The notes below the pieces were generated by a model. It was not told the origin of the DNA, did not search any database, and saw nothing but the letters and a program-made list of their open reading frames with translations. Shown piece by piece: positions 1 through 7,979 of a DNA stretch of 32,427 bases. A program made the position numbers and the translations under genes. Each line of letters opens with the position of its first letter. Positions within the stretch are counted from its first letter, which is position 1. The DNA lies in NCBI GenBank assembly GCA_050250665.1, contig JBFWOF010000063.1, positions 1-32,427 on the forward strand. Reading direction: 5' to 3'. Origin of the DNA: JADKFD01 sp050250665 (GTDB lineage: Bacteria; Pseudomonadota; Gammaproteobacteria; Xanthomonadales; SZUA-5).

Positions 1-238
1 GTCGGGGTGGCGAGTCTGGGGTGCGCTGGACTTCCATGGGCCTTGCCGTCGTCACCGCGATCGGCTCGGCGGCAGACGCAAGGTCGGTGGCGTCAACACC
101 CTTGATGCGAACCGGCGATATTTCCCCGGAATCGGAAGAATGGGCGGGTTCCGGATCCGGCTGTGCGTTCCAGAGACCGAGGCCCCACCCCAGAATCAGG
201 CAAAGAGCACAAGGCACCAGCCACCGGTGTCGATTCAT
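1..238 (-). CDS. N-terminal part of a signal-anchored hypothetical protein (runs off the window)
   Basis: Reading leftwards from an ATG at 238, the frame stays open to the window edge, giving about 79 residues. The product starts MNRHRWLVPC and has a short basic N-terminus followed by a hydrophobic stretch (about residues 6-23), which looks like a signal peptide or a single membrane anchor. Next comes a Pro/Ser/Asp/Glu-rich, probably disordered segment. I do not recognise a family, and the informative part lies outside the window. It is divergent from the secreted protein starting at 387, so the roughly 150-bp gap between them should hold both promoters. Other open frames across this stretch have no signal-like start and were not chosen. 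Confidence 0.5.
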   Translation of the reverse strand, partial: MNRHRWLVPCALCLILGWGLGLWNAQPDPEPAHSSDSGEISPVRIKGVDATDLASAAEPIAVTTARPMEVQRTPDSPPR

Positions 239-386
239 GACTGTCTGACCGTCTTGTTCCGTCTGACCGTCTTGAAGGGTCGTGAACTGAAAAGGATAGC
301 AACACGTGGCTGCGGACTTGGCAATCACTTGCGCCTACTCTCGCGTCGCGAGATCGTGCGCGCTTCGCGCTCTCGCGGCCTTTGCC

Positions 387-1670
387 ATGCCTGTCCTCGC
401 CCAAGTTCCTTGCTTGCTTCGTCTGGCGGCGCTGGTCGCCGTGTTGATCGCCCCCGGATCGGGACAGGTGCAGGCCGCTACGCGCGCTCTGCCCGACTAC
501 CTGGTCTTTCAGTTGCAGGCGCGCAGCAGTCCTGGCGGCAACTTCAATCTGCCTTCCGGTGCCAGCATCAACAGTGCCACGGTAGATCTCAACGATGCCG
601 GGTTGGTGACGATCCGGGTGGCCTTGCCGACGGGCATACCCGGCGACGATTTCACCCGGCATGTCTTCGTGGGCAGCAACGGTGCCGGTTTCGTGGTCAG
701 CGAGGGTCCGGTCGGATCGCTGGTCAGCGATCCCAGAACCTCGCCGGACGGCAAGGTCTGGTATGCCGTGAATTTCTCCGGCGGCGGTGCCCAGGCCGGC
801 ATCTATCGCTACGATCCGAACGATTTGAGTACGGTGCGCATCACCGGGCTGCCGCTGGGCACCAACAGCTACGAGGCGCCGCGGGCCAATGCCGCTGGCC
901 AGATCGGCTATCGCGCCAGCTTTGCCAGCGGTCGCGCCTGGGTGTCCTTTGCCGGAGGCAGCGTGGCGGTGCACGCAGCAGAACAGAGCATCGATGCCGG
1001 CAGCCCCTATAGCTTCCTGTTCACGCCGAGTTTCGACGAGAACCGGGTGATCGTCGGCAAGGTGCTGCTCGTGGCCAATGGCTACAACCAGATCCGCAGC
1101 ATCGATGATCGGGCCGTGACCCAGATTCTGGTGCGCAGCAATGCCGAGAACGGCTCGCCCTATTTCGCTTTCGACAACAGCCCGGCGGTATCACCAAACA
1201 GCGGGCGGGTGGCCTTCATCGCCAATCTCGACAACGGCGCCAACCCGGTGCGCGGCGTATTCCGCTACGATCCGCCAAGCAGCATCGTCGAGATCGCGCG
1301 CACCGGCGCACAGGGCCTGAGCGCCATCGAGTTCTTCGGGCCGGCGATCAATGACGACGGCCTGGTCGCTTTCCGCGGTGTCGACAGCAATGGCAAACAA
1401 GCCATCTTTGTCGGTGACGACAGCACCTTGCGGCGGGTCATCGGTCGCGGCGACAGCATCGTCACCGATCTCGGGCTGGGGCAGATCGATCAGGAGACAC
1501 CGGGGTCGTCGGCCTTTTCCGGCGGGGTCGCGATCAACGACAGTGGCGACATCGCCTTCTCGCCCACGCTGACGCCGATCGGCAACAACCAGATCGAATG
1601 GGGGACAGGGGTCTACATCGCCCGTGCCGGCACCCAGCTGATCTTCGCTGACGGCTTCGAGGCAAACTGA
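387..1670 (+). CDS. Secreted NxxGxxAF tandem-repeat protein with C-terminal DGFE tail
   Basis: The frame is open from a GTG at 306, but the ATG at 387 is preferred because it begins directly with a good signal peptide (MPVLAQVPCLLRLAALVAVL, cleavage near VQA). The mature part, about 400 residues, carries several degenerate copies of an N-x-x-G-x-x-A-F-type motif: LNDAGLVTIRV, SPNSGRVAFIA, INDDGLVAFRG and INDSGDIAFSP. This fits the proteins annotated as choice-of-anchor tandem repeat NxxGxxAF-containing proteins, which probably form a beta-propeller-like surface or extracellular fold; the biochemical role is unknown. It ends LIFADGFEAN. From memory, short F-x-DGFE C-termini recur on exported proteins of Xanthomonadales and may be a sorting or anchoring tail. 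No operon partner is evident. Confidence 0.8.
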   Translation: MPVLAQVPCLLRLAALVAVLIAPGSGQVQAATRALPDYLVFQLQARSSPGGNFNLPSGASINSATVDLNDAGLVTIRVALPTGIPGDDFTRHVFVGSNGAGFVVSEGPVGSLVSDPRTSPDGKVWYAVNFSGGGAQAGIYRYDPNDLSTVRITGLPLGTNSYEAPRANAAGQIGYRASFASGRAWVSFAGGSVAVHAAEQSIDAGSPYSFLFTPSFDENRVIVGKVLLVANGYNQIRSIDDRAVTQILVRSNAENGSPYFAFDNSPAVSPNSGRVAFIANLDNGANPVRGVFRYDPPSSIVEIARTGAQGLSAIEFFGPAINDDGLVAFRGVDSNGKQAIFVGDDSTLRRVIGRGDSIVTDLGLGQIDQETPGSSAFSGGVAINDSGDIAFSPTLTPIGNNQIEWGTGVYIARAGTQLIFADGFEAN

Positions 1671-1779
1671 ACCGTCTCCGCATCAACCTTTCGACCAGGG
1701 TCCATGCGTTGACCTGAGTCAAGACTCGGCGGTACCCGCAACTTTAGCTTCTGACGGCTATTCCCGATGAAGCAAATCC

Positions 1780-2547
1780 ATGGCAACCGAGCTTTTTCAT
1801 TCCGGGCAGCACCGATGCATCGCTTTCAACGATCTGGTGCGCGGAGACGATGGTGTTCAGGCCAACCAGTTCCTGATCCTGCATGGCGAGCACTCGGCGC
1901 TGATCGACCCGGGTGGCGCGCTGCTGTACACGCCGGTATCGATGGCGGTCGGGCGCTATGTGGCGCTCAAGGATCTGACCTGGATTCTGGCCTCGCACCA
2001 GGATCCGGACGTCATCGGATCGGCCGATCGCTGGTTGATGTACACCAACGCGACGATCGCCTGTTCCCGATTGTGGGGGCGATTCGTGCCCCACAGCGTG
2101 CCGCACTATGTAAGCACCGGCGGTCAGGATCGCTATCTGCTGATTCCGGATACAGGTACTGAGATTGCACTCGGCAATTGCCGACTGAAGGCGCTGCCTG
2201 CGCATTTTCTGCATTCCGTCGGCAACTTCCACTTCTATGATCCGGTCTCGAAGATCCTGTTCAGCGGCGATCTCGGGGCCTCGATGGTGGATCGCTTTGA
2301 TCCGGTCGTCGCAGCCGACTTCGACGCCCACATCCCGCGCATGCTGGGCTTCCATCGGCGCTACATGGCCGGCAACCGCGCCTGCCGGATCTGGGCCGAC
2401 CGGGTGGCAGACATGGACATCGAGATGATCGTGCCCCAGCACGGCCGACCGATCGCTGGCAAGGCCGCGGTGCAGCGCTTCATCGACTGGGTACGGGAAC
2501 TGCAGTGCGGCATGGATCTGATGGCGGCGTCAGGTGATTTTGGCTAG
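1780..2547 (+). CDS. Metallo-beta-lactamase-fold protein, ODP/flavodiiron-like
   Basis: This is a 255-residue cytoplasmic protein with no signal peptide. Metal-ligand motifs appear in the order expected for the oxygen-binding di-iron branch of the metallo-beta-lactamase fold: SHQDPDVIGS (His73, Asp75, Asp77), PAHFLHS (His142/His145), FSGDLGAS (Asp164) and VPQHGRPI (His221). In that family the domain resembles the di-iron half of flavodiiron proteins, which reduce O2 or NO or sense oxygen. There is no fused flavodoxin domain and no flavodoxin or rubredoxin gene beside it, so a sensing or stand-alone hydrolase-like role is as likely as reductase activity. The ATG at 1780 gives the natural N-terminus but has only a weak ribosome site. 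The stop overlaps the stop of the convergent YceI gene in a shared CTAG. Confidence 0.85.
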   Translation: MATELFHSGQHRCIAFNDLVRGDDGVQANQFLILHGEHSALIDPGGALLYTPVSMAVGRYVALKDLTWILASHQDPDVIGSADRWLMYTNATIACSRLWGRFVPHSVPHYVSTGGQDRYLLIPDTGTEIALGNCRLKALPAHFLHSVGNFHFYDPVSKILFSGDLGASMVDRFDPVVAADFDAHIPRMLGFHRRYMAGNRACRIWADRVADMDIEMIVPQHGRPIAGKAAVQRFIDWVRELQCGMDLMAASGDFG

Positions 2548-3209
2548 TCGTCGGCGGGGTCGGGTGTCGCCGCGACCGCGGCAGCAGCCTGCTCCGAGTG
2601 CGACAGCATGGTGGCAAAGATGCGCAGATGGACCTCGTCTGCCAGCGTGCGCCGATATTCGGTCATGCCGAATTGCGATCTCGACAGGCTGCCGTCGACC
2701 TCGACTTCGCAGCGTTGTCCGGGTTCCAGCGAACAGCGACTGGTCTGGGCCGAGAACTGCACCCGCTGACTGATACCGCGCACCTGCAAGGTGCCGGGCA
2801 GGTCCAACCACTGACCTTCACCCGGGACGAAGCGATCGGAGCGGAATTCGATCCACGGATGCTCCGAGGCGTCGAAAAACTCCGGCGACAGCAGCAACTC
2901 GGTGTGCTCGGGGTTCGGCATTTCCACGCTGGCGACCCGGATGCGCACCTCGATCACGGCACTGCCACGATCGGGAGCGACGGTCATGGCACCTTCGATA
3001 TCCCGGAATTCTCCGCGCCGCCGCAGGATCCACAGGGCGACGATGTCAAATCCGACATGGGTATTCGTCGGGTCGAGCAGGTAGCGCTGCGCCTCGGCTT
3101 CCTCAGGCTCGGTCGGTGCTGGCTCCGCAGACTGCAGCGATGATTGCAGACACAGCCCGGCAAGGCTCACCGCGGCAAATCGGCTGAGCGTAGCTACGAG
3201 TTCAGGCAT
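2544..3209 (-). CDS. YceI family periplasmic lipid-binding-like protein
   Basis: A signal peptide (MPELVATLSRFAAVSLAGLC) is followed by a YceI-like beta-barrel domain. It begins YLLDPTNTHVGFDI, continues through FRDIEGAMTVAP and FFDASEHPWIEFRS, and has a late SLSRSQFGMTEYR segment, all in the family order. YceI proteins are lipocalin-like barrels that bind isoprenoid or other amphipathic molecules in the periplasm. Many members are stress-induced, but the ligand here cannot be told. The frame is also open from an ATG at 3260, giving 17 more residues; 3209 is chosen because it places the hydrophobic segment near the start, though neither start has a strong ribosome site. It is convergent with the metallo-beta-lactamase-fold gene, sharing the CTAG of the two stops. 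Confidence 0.85.
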   Translation of the reverse strand: MPELVATLSRFAAVSLAGLCLQSSLQSAEPAPTEPEEAEAQRYLLDPTNTHVGFDIVALWILRRRGEFRDIEGAMTVAPDRGSAVIEVRIRVASVEMPNPEHTELLLSPEFFDASEHPWIEFRSDRFVPGEGQWLDLPGTLQVRGISQRVQFSAQTSRCSLEPGQRCEVEVDGSLSRSQFGMTEYRRTLADEVHLRIFATMLSHSEQAAAAVAATPDPADD

Positions 3210-3285
3210 TCGCGTAAAGCTCGGCAGTCGTCCCAGCGCCAGATCGGACAGTCGCGGCATCTGCCTGCGCCTGCGAGCTAGAAAC

Positions 3286-3768
3286 TCAGGGCCACCAGAA
3301 ATCGATCAGTTCGGCGCATCCGGGCTCCAGTGCCTTGCCTACCGGCAAGCGCAGTCGCACGATCGATGCGGTCGGCATGCCGCGACCATCGGTGCTGCGG
3401 CCGTCGGCCAGCAGGGTCATCAAGGTCTCGAGCCCGGGATTGTGGCCGACGATCATCAACGAGGAGGTCGGGCGATGGCGATCGATGATGCTGATCAGCT
3501 CGCCCGGTGTGGCCTCGTAGATACCGCGCTCCTCGACGACGTTCAGATCAGGCACCCTGGCTTTGAACGCCGCCAGTGTCTGCCTGGCGCGCGTTGCCGG
3601 CGAACACAGCACCTTGACCGGATTTTCCTGATGTTCGATCAGCCAGTCGGCCGCCGCTTCGGACTGACTGACACCCAGCGTTGACAAGGCGCGATCGATA
3701 TCCTTCCTGCTCGGCGCATCACGCTCGGCATCAGCGTGTCGCACCAGGATCAGTTCCTCAATGGCCAT
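3286..3768 (-). CDS. sixA: Phosphohistidine phosphatase SixA
   Basis: The product is 160 residues, matching the usual SixA length. It is a small histidine phosphatase with the catalytic RHA motif near the N-terminus (ILVRHADAE, His11) and the second catalytic histidine in MIVGHNPG (His109). A CSPATRARQT segment is also typical. SixA removes phosphate from phosphohistidine proteins such as phosphotransfer components. The ATG at 3768 is chosen over upstream starts because a strong Shine-Dalgarno (GGGGAGAAG) lies just before it and the conserved core begins directly after. It lies 25-75 bp downstream of which YceI start is used is not relevant to its own expression: both genes read leftwards, and YceI begins after the sixA stop, so co-transcription is possible. 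Confidence 0.92.
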   Translation of the reverse strand: MAIEELILVRHADAERDAPSRKDIDRALSTLGVSQSEAAADWLIEHQENPVKVLCSPATRARQTLAAFKARVPDLNVVEERGIYEATPGELISIIDRHRPTSSLMIVGHNPGLETLMTLLADGRSTDGRGMPTASIVRLRLPVGKALEPGCAELIDFWWP

Positions 3769-3872
3769 CCGCTTCTCCCCTTGACTTCGACTACAGTCTG
3801 GCCTCTGCCGCTTCGCGGAACAAGCCTTCCGAGCCCTTTCCATCAACCGTCTTGTCAATTGTTGGGGCCGCA

Positions 3873-3962
3873 TCGCGAGGAGCGCAGCGACGAAGCAATC
3901 CAGGGTATCGCCGCAGGTCCCTGGATTGCTTCCCCCGGATCAAGTCCGGGGTCGCAATGACG
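3873..3962. repeat. Dispersed palindromic repeat of the GCGAGGAGCGCAGCGACGAAGCAATCC type
   Basis: An imperfect inverted repeat. The left arm contains GAAGCAATCCAGG and the right arm CCTGGATTGCTTC, and the ends carry GCGAGGAGCG and GTCGCAATGA. From memory this is a widespread proteobacterial intergenic repeat. A diverged relative lies at 30692-30770. Confidence 0.75.
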
Positions 3963-4025
3963 CCGACACGGGGTCTGCCTTCCAAATCGGGCCGACCAGA
4001 TTCGGCGGCCCGCGATGGTGGTCGT

Positions 4026-4143
4026 CTCAGAGTACCTCGAAGATCTGATCGCTCTTCTTCGCGTTCTCTCTGCTCTTCCTTTGCGTTCTCTGCGTCCGGC
4101 TGCTGGCCACGACCTGCCCCAGGACAGGATCGTCGCCAAGCCG
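4026..4143. repeat. 118-bp dispersed repeat, copy 1 (downstream of the protease gene)
   Basis: Starts TCAGAGTACCTCGAAGAT and contains GCGTTCTCTCTGCTCTTCC, TTCTCTGCGTCCGGCT and CACGACCTGCCCCAGGACAG. A copy of similar length and about 80 percent or better identity by eye is at 30952-31070. Both copies lie immediately 3' of a leftward secreted-protein gene and have the same orientation. Confidence 0.8.
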
Positions 4144-4145
4144 GA

Positions 4146-7100
4146 TCACGGCTGCTCCGGCTGCACCGGGGTCAGCAGCGAAATCGGGATGTCGGTACGG
4201 ATCCAGCTTCCCGGCACGGGTGGCGTGAACAGGAAATTGGTGCTGAGGGTGCCGGAGTTCGGGGCGACGAAGCTGCGGCGCATGGTGCCGGCGGCCATTT
4301 CCGAGTCGAAGAAGTCGATCCAGCCGCAACTCGGGCAATGCACCTTGAAAGCCTTGGTTGGCAGGTCGCCGCTGGCGTCAGCCGGTGCATCGGTCAGTAC
4401 CCAGCGCGGCTGGCCATTGTCGTCGTACAGGTAGGAGGTGATGAACTCACGGGCCACACTGGCACTGACATAGCTGTCGTAGGTCTGTCCCCAGCCGTCT
4501 TCCTGCGAATAGAACCAGGTGCCGGTGCGGTTGGGTGTGGCGCTCGCCAGACCCTGGAAGCCATGCGTCAGCACCTCGGTTCCGCCCTCTGCGCTGCCGT
4601 TCAGGAAATAGCTGAAAAGCATCTTCTCGGCGGAAATGAACTGGATCGTAGCCGTACCCACGGCCTGGCGATGGACAGTGAAGGTGGATGCTGCCGTGTC
4701 GCGGGTCACCCGCAGAATGGGTGCCACCACCTGGTTGTCCTGGACCCGCCCCTGGACGATGTACCAAGTGGGCTGGCGATCGCGGTCGCCGGTGTACCAG
4801 GCCGCAAAGAAGACCGGCAACTCGCCGTTGACCGGCACCACGTGCGAGACCAGACCATTGCCGGCCCGGACCGGGTTGAAGAACACGCCGGGGCGCAGAT
4901 TGACGGCGGGCGGCAGACTCAGTGCGCAACTGCTGCTGACGTTGCAGTTGTCAGTGGATCCGATCAGGAACTCACGGCTACTGGTGAGGAAATTGCCCGA
5001 ATTTGCATCCGCGGTGCCGGCCAGGCCGATGCGGTAGCGGCTGCCGCAGGCGGCCGTGGGATCCACCGCAAAGAATGCCGACACCGCCTTGGTGCCGCCC
5101 GGCTGCAGGTTGCCCACGTCGACCAAGGGGTTCTCCAGGCGCAGCTTGCCCAGATCAGCGGTCGGCGGCGGCAGATTCTGCGGGTGATAGAAACACACGG
5201 CCCGCAGCGGCGTCACCTGGGGCTGGTTGCAGCTGGAGGTCAGCTGATTGCCGCTGGTTTCCGGATCGAGGATGCCCACAGTGGCGCCATCGCCATTGCC
5301 GGGGATGGAATTACGGTACTGGTAGACGATCTGCCAGGTCTGCGGATAGACCACGGCCTGGAAGTCGAAGTCGCCATCAGGGGTGGCCCCGGAACCGGCA
5401 TAGAGCCCGACATTGTTCCACTGGAACACCAGACAGCGCTGATTGGGCGTGCCGACCTCAGAGGGGCGCGGACATTGTGCAAAAGAAGCCCAGCGCAAGC
5501 TGCCGGCGACCAGATCGTCGTGCAGGACCTGCAGGCGTTTGCCATTGTTGTCCTCGGCGGGCACCGGGCCGCAGAGGTTGTTGAAATCGCCGCCGGTGGT
5601 GGCTGCGGTGGTGCCGATGTAGCCATTGGTACTCATCACCACCTTGCTGATGGTGCTGCCGTAGAAGTTGAAGGCGCCGTTGACCGGGGACAGATCGAGC
5701 ACGCCGGTGCGGCCGTCGTCATTGGCTGCCACTGTGCCGGCCGGGGTCAGGGCCAGCGGTGCCACCTGGCTGGTGATGTCGATGTACTGATAGGCGCACT
5801 GTCCGCCCTGGCTGCTGTCGGTGACGGCATAACCGAAGCTGTCACGCGGCGCGGCGCCGATGCTGTCGGCACTGCTCTTGGTGAAGACACTGTAGGCCTG
5901 GGCTGCCGTGGCGCGTTCGCCGGCATTGAGCAGCGTGGTATCCAGCCGCCAGCGCTCACCCGGCTCGATGGTGCTGTCGCCGTCGCCGCAGACTTCCACC
6001 GGCTGGCCGAGCGGGGCCTCGGGGCGTACCCGATGGCCGATGACGCTGATGGCAATCTGCCGGGTGGTCTCGCAACCGGCGCTGTCCCGCACCTTCACGC
6101 TGGCATTGAACTGGGTCTCGCGGTTGTAGCGGGCGCTGAGCGTGTTGCTGGTGGTGGTCTTGTCGCTGACACCGTCACCGTCGATGTCCCAGGTGTAGCT
6201 GTATCCGCCGCTGCCGCCACTGGCGGTCGCGGTGTACAGCACATCGCTGCCGGCAATGACCGGGTCGGCATTGCTGGTCAGGTTGACCACCGGCGCATTG
6301 CACAGACCGGTGCCGTCCAGTGTCTGCGGAGCCGCAGCGGCCGGATCCAGATGATCCGACAATCGGGTAGCGGCGCTGCCGCCGCCAGACCAGGATTTGA
6401 ACAGACGACCGTAGTAGTCGGCATCGTTGTTGCCGCAGGCGGCAAAGCCGCCGTGCAGCGTGCCGACGATGCGCTTGTCGGCATTCCAGATGGCGCTGCC
6501 GGAGGATCCGCCTTCGGTGGTGCCCACATCCCAGTCAAAGACCTTCAGATGGGTGGTGGCATCGCCGCGCGGCGTGGGTTCGTAGTCGCTGATCGTGAGC
6601 GGATCGTTCTCGAAACTGATGCGTTTCTCGTGGCCCTGAGGGTGATGGATGGCGACCGCCGAGGCTGGCGCCAGATCGCGGCGATCCCAGCCCGACCAAT
6701 AGGCATCGGCCGCCGCAGGTGGCGCCGTGCTCAGGCGCAGCAGGGTCATGTCGGAGGGGGAATAGGTGGCCACCAGAGCGGCGCCGCTCTGGTTGGCAGC
6801 CGCAATCGACAGCGGCAGCGAAGAACCGTTGGTACCGCTGCCGACGGTGCGACATGTCGGGCTCTCGTACTTCCAGTAGACCACGACCGTTGCTGCCGCA
6901 GCGTCGCTGGACAGGCAGTGATTGGCGGTCAGGAACAGTGGGTCGCGATCACCGTTGCTGCGGTTCACCAACTGGCCGGTGCAGAGCAGGCTGCTGCCGC
7001 CGCTGTTGAAGGTGTAGCGGCCGACCGAGCGGATCTGATCGCGCCAGGCGTCGCCCTGCGGGCAGATGGTGTCGACATTGCAGCTGCCGGACTTGTCGGC

Positions 7101-7661
7101 GCCGATGCCGTCGAGATTACGATAGCCATGACTGACATAGGCCAGTTCGAGATCGACCAGATTGCGCTTGTTGGCCGGAATCACCAGTTCCAGCAGTGCA
7201 TCGGCGCCCGGCACCATCGGCAGGCTGAGGCCGCCGCTGCGTGGATTGTCCACATCCGTGTAGGGGCCGTAACTGACCGCGCGCTTGCCATCGCTGAACC
7301 AGATTTCTGCGCCCTGGGGCAGAAACCAGCGGGAAAAGCCGATGTCGATGTTGCTGGCACCCTCGGCGTGTATCGGCAGCTGCCACAGCAAGCGACCGTC
7401 GGGCAGACTGGTCCAGTAGCCGCCCGCGCTGGTCTTGGCGCTGATGCTGACGCCCTTGACCCGATGGGCCACCGCGTAGCGCAGAGGCTGTCCGGCACTC
7501 TCGGCGGCGGCGTCCTCGTTGGCGAGCTTGGCCTGATCCAGCGCGGCATAGTCCAGACCGTGCCCCGGAGGTGGCGCTGGCAGCGCGGCCGATGGCGGTG
7601 AGGCGGCGCTGACGCCGCCCACGGCCAGCAGCAGCATGAGGGTGGCAAGGGTCTTGCGCAT
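4146..7661 (-). CDS. Secreted trypsin-like (lysyl endopeptidase-like) protease with PKD, nidogen-like and C-terminal module repeats
   Basis: The product is 1171 residues. The start at 7661 follows a GGAG ribosome site and opens a signal peptide (MRKTLATLMLLLAVGG). A propeptide-like region precedes a chymotrypsin-fold protease domain with the triad His248 (LTANHC), Asp304 (PSDMTLLRL) and Ser387 (TTEGGSSGSAIW), which resembles Achromobacter protease I-type lysyl endopeptidases. A PKD-like domain follows (about 458-540, with YTWDIDGDG). Next is a region resembling nidogen-like domains (about 655-800, MSTNGYIG and ATVGILDPETSG). Last come two copies of an aromatic G-x-W/F-x module (about 923-985 and 1045-1095: FAAWYTGDRDRQPTWY and YLYDDNGQPRW). 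It is likely extracellular and cysteine-rich, with disulfides. Substrate specificity for lysine is inferred from family resemblance only. It appears monocistronic. Confidence 0.88.
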   Translation of the reverse strand: MRKTLATLMLLLAVGGVSAASPPSAALPAPPPGHGLDYAALDQAKLANEDAAAESAGQPLRYAVAHRVKGVSISAKTSAGGYWTSLPDGRLLWQLPIHAEGASNIDIGFSRWFLPQGAEIWFSDGKRAVSYGPYTDVDNPRSGGLSLPMVPGADALLELVIPANKRNLVDLELAYVSHGYRNLDGIGADKSGSCNVDTICPQGDAWRDQIRSVGRYTFNSGGSSLLCTGQLVNRSNGDRDPLFLTANHCLSSDAAAATVVVYWKYESPTCRTVGSGTNGSSLPLSIAAANQSGAALVATYSPSDMTLLRLSTAPPAAADAYWSGWDRRDLAPASAVAIHHPQGHEKRISFENDPLTISDYEPTPRGDATTHLKVFDWDVGTTEGGSSGSAIWNADKRIVGTLHGGFAACGNNDADYYGRLFKSWSGGGSAATRLSDHLDPAAAAPQTLDGTGLCNAPVVNLTSNADPVIAGSDVLYTATASGGSGGYSYTWDIDGDGVSDKTTTSNTLSARYNRETQFNASVKVRDSAGCETTRQIAISVIGHRVRPEAPLGQPVEVCGDGDSTIEPGERWRLDTTLLNAGERATAAQAYSVFTKSSADSIGAAPRDSFGYAVTDSSQGGQCAYQYIDITSQVAPLALTPAGTVAANDDGRTGVLDLSPVNGAFNFYGSTISKVVMSTNGYIGTTAATTGGDFNNLCGPVPAEDNNGKRLQVLHDDLVAGSLRWASFAQCPRPSEVGTPNQRCLVFQWNNVGLYAGSGATPDGDFDFQAVVYPQTWQIVYQYRNSIPGNGDGATVGILDPETSGNQLTSSCNQPQVTPLRAVCFYHPQNLPPPTADLGKLRLENPLVDVGNLQPGGTKAVSAFFAVDPTAACGSRYRIGLAGTADANSGNFLTSSREFLIGSTDNCNVSSSCALSLPPAVNLRPGVFFNPVRAGNGLVSHVVPVNGELPVFFAAWYTGDRDRQPTWYIVQGRVQDNQVVAPILRVTRDTAASTFTVHRQAVGTATIQFISAEKMLFSYFLNGSAEGGTEVLTHGFQGLASATPNRTGTWFYSQEDGWGQTYDSYVSASVAREFITSYLYDDNGQPRWVLTDAPADASGDLPTKAFKVHCPSCGWIDFFDSEMAAGTMRRSFVAPNSGTLSTNFLFTPPVPGSWIRTDIPISLLTPVQPEQP

Positions 7662-7769
7662 GTTGTGCTCCAGGGCAGAAAAACTATCCAGCAAGGGTAC
7701 CGCCGATCGGTTCCGGACACCAAGAAGGCACCGAAGCGCAGCAGAATTTCGAGGTGATGCTCCAATCGT

Positions 7770-7930
7770 AGTGTGGTGCCCCGTGAATACCTTGAAGAAA
7801 TTTCCGATGGATTTCGGCCCGAGGCAAGGCGCGAGGAGAAGTCATAGCAGCGCTATGGCGCCGACGAGCAACGCCGCATTGGATCGAAAGACGCGGAAAT
7901 AATCCAAGGTATTCACAGGACACCACACTA
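7770..7930. mobile_element. MITE-like 161-bp palindromic element with terminal inverted repeats
   Basis: The two ends are about 28-bp inverted repeats with about three mismatches (7770-7797 and 7903-7930): TAGTGTGGTG at the tip, then GTGAATACCTTG. The interior is itself an imperfect palindrome centred near CATAGCAGCGCTATG. It has no coding capacity. Both tips end in TA, compatible with a TA target-site duplication, but no longer direct repeat flanks it. From memory the interior sequence recurs between genes in other gammaproteobacteria, which fits a non-autonomous element or a large REP-type palindrome. Confidence 0.65.
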
Positions 7931-7967
7931 GCGCCTCGGACAGGCTTCAACCGTGCGCCCGCGCACC

Positions 7968-7973
7968 TATACT
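7968..7973 (+). promoter_or_regulatory. Possible -10 box TATACT for the ankyrin gene (leaderless start)
   Basis: TATACT lies 6 nt before the ATG at 7980, so transcription would begin at or next to the start codon. No Shine-Dalgarno precedes that ATG, and the upstream -35 match (TTCAAC, 7946-7951) is weak. Confidence 0.3.
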
Positions 7974-7979
7974 GCACCG

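Larger units (their letters stand above)
3769..4145. other. Repeat-filled spacer between sixA and the protease gene
   Basis: This 377-bp spacer has no credible gene. It contains two unrelated dispersed repeats (3873-3962 and 4026-4143), each with another copy or relative at the far end of the window. The sixA promoter should lie in the part near 3769-3872, but no clear -35/-10 pair was identified. Confidence 0.6.
7662..7979. other. Spacer between divergent protease and ankyrin genes
   Basis: A 318-bp divergent intergenic region containing a 161-bp MITE-like element (7770-7930). The remaining parts, 7662-7769 and 7931-7979, must carry the promoters of the two divergent genes. I see only a possible TATACT -10 box on the ankyrin side. 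Confidence 0.6.

Noticed and set aside
3681..7601. A 1306-codon rightward open frame across the protease gene
   Set aside because: It is antisense to a gene with a signal peptide, a catalytic triad and recognisable domains. Its translation is Gly/Ala/Arg/Gln-rich with no motif, as expected from high GC content.
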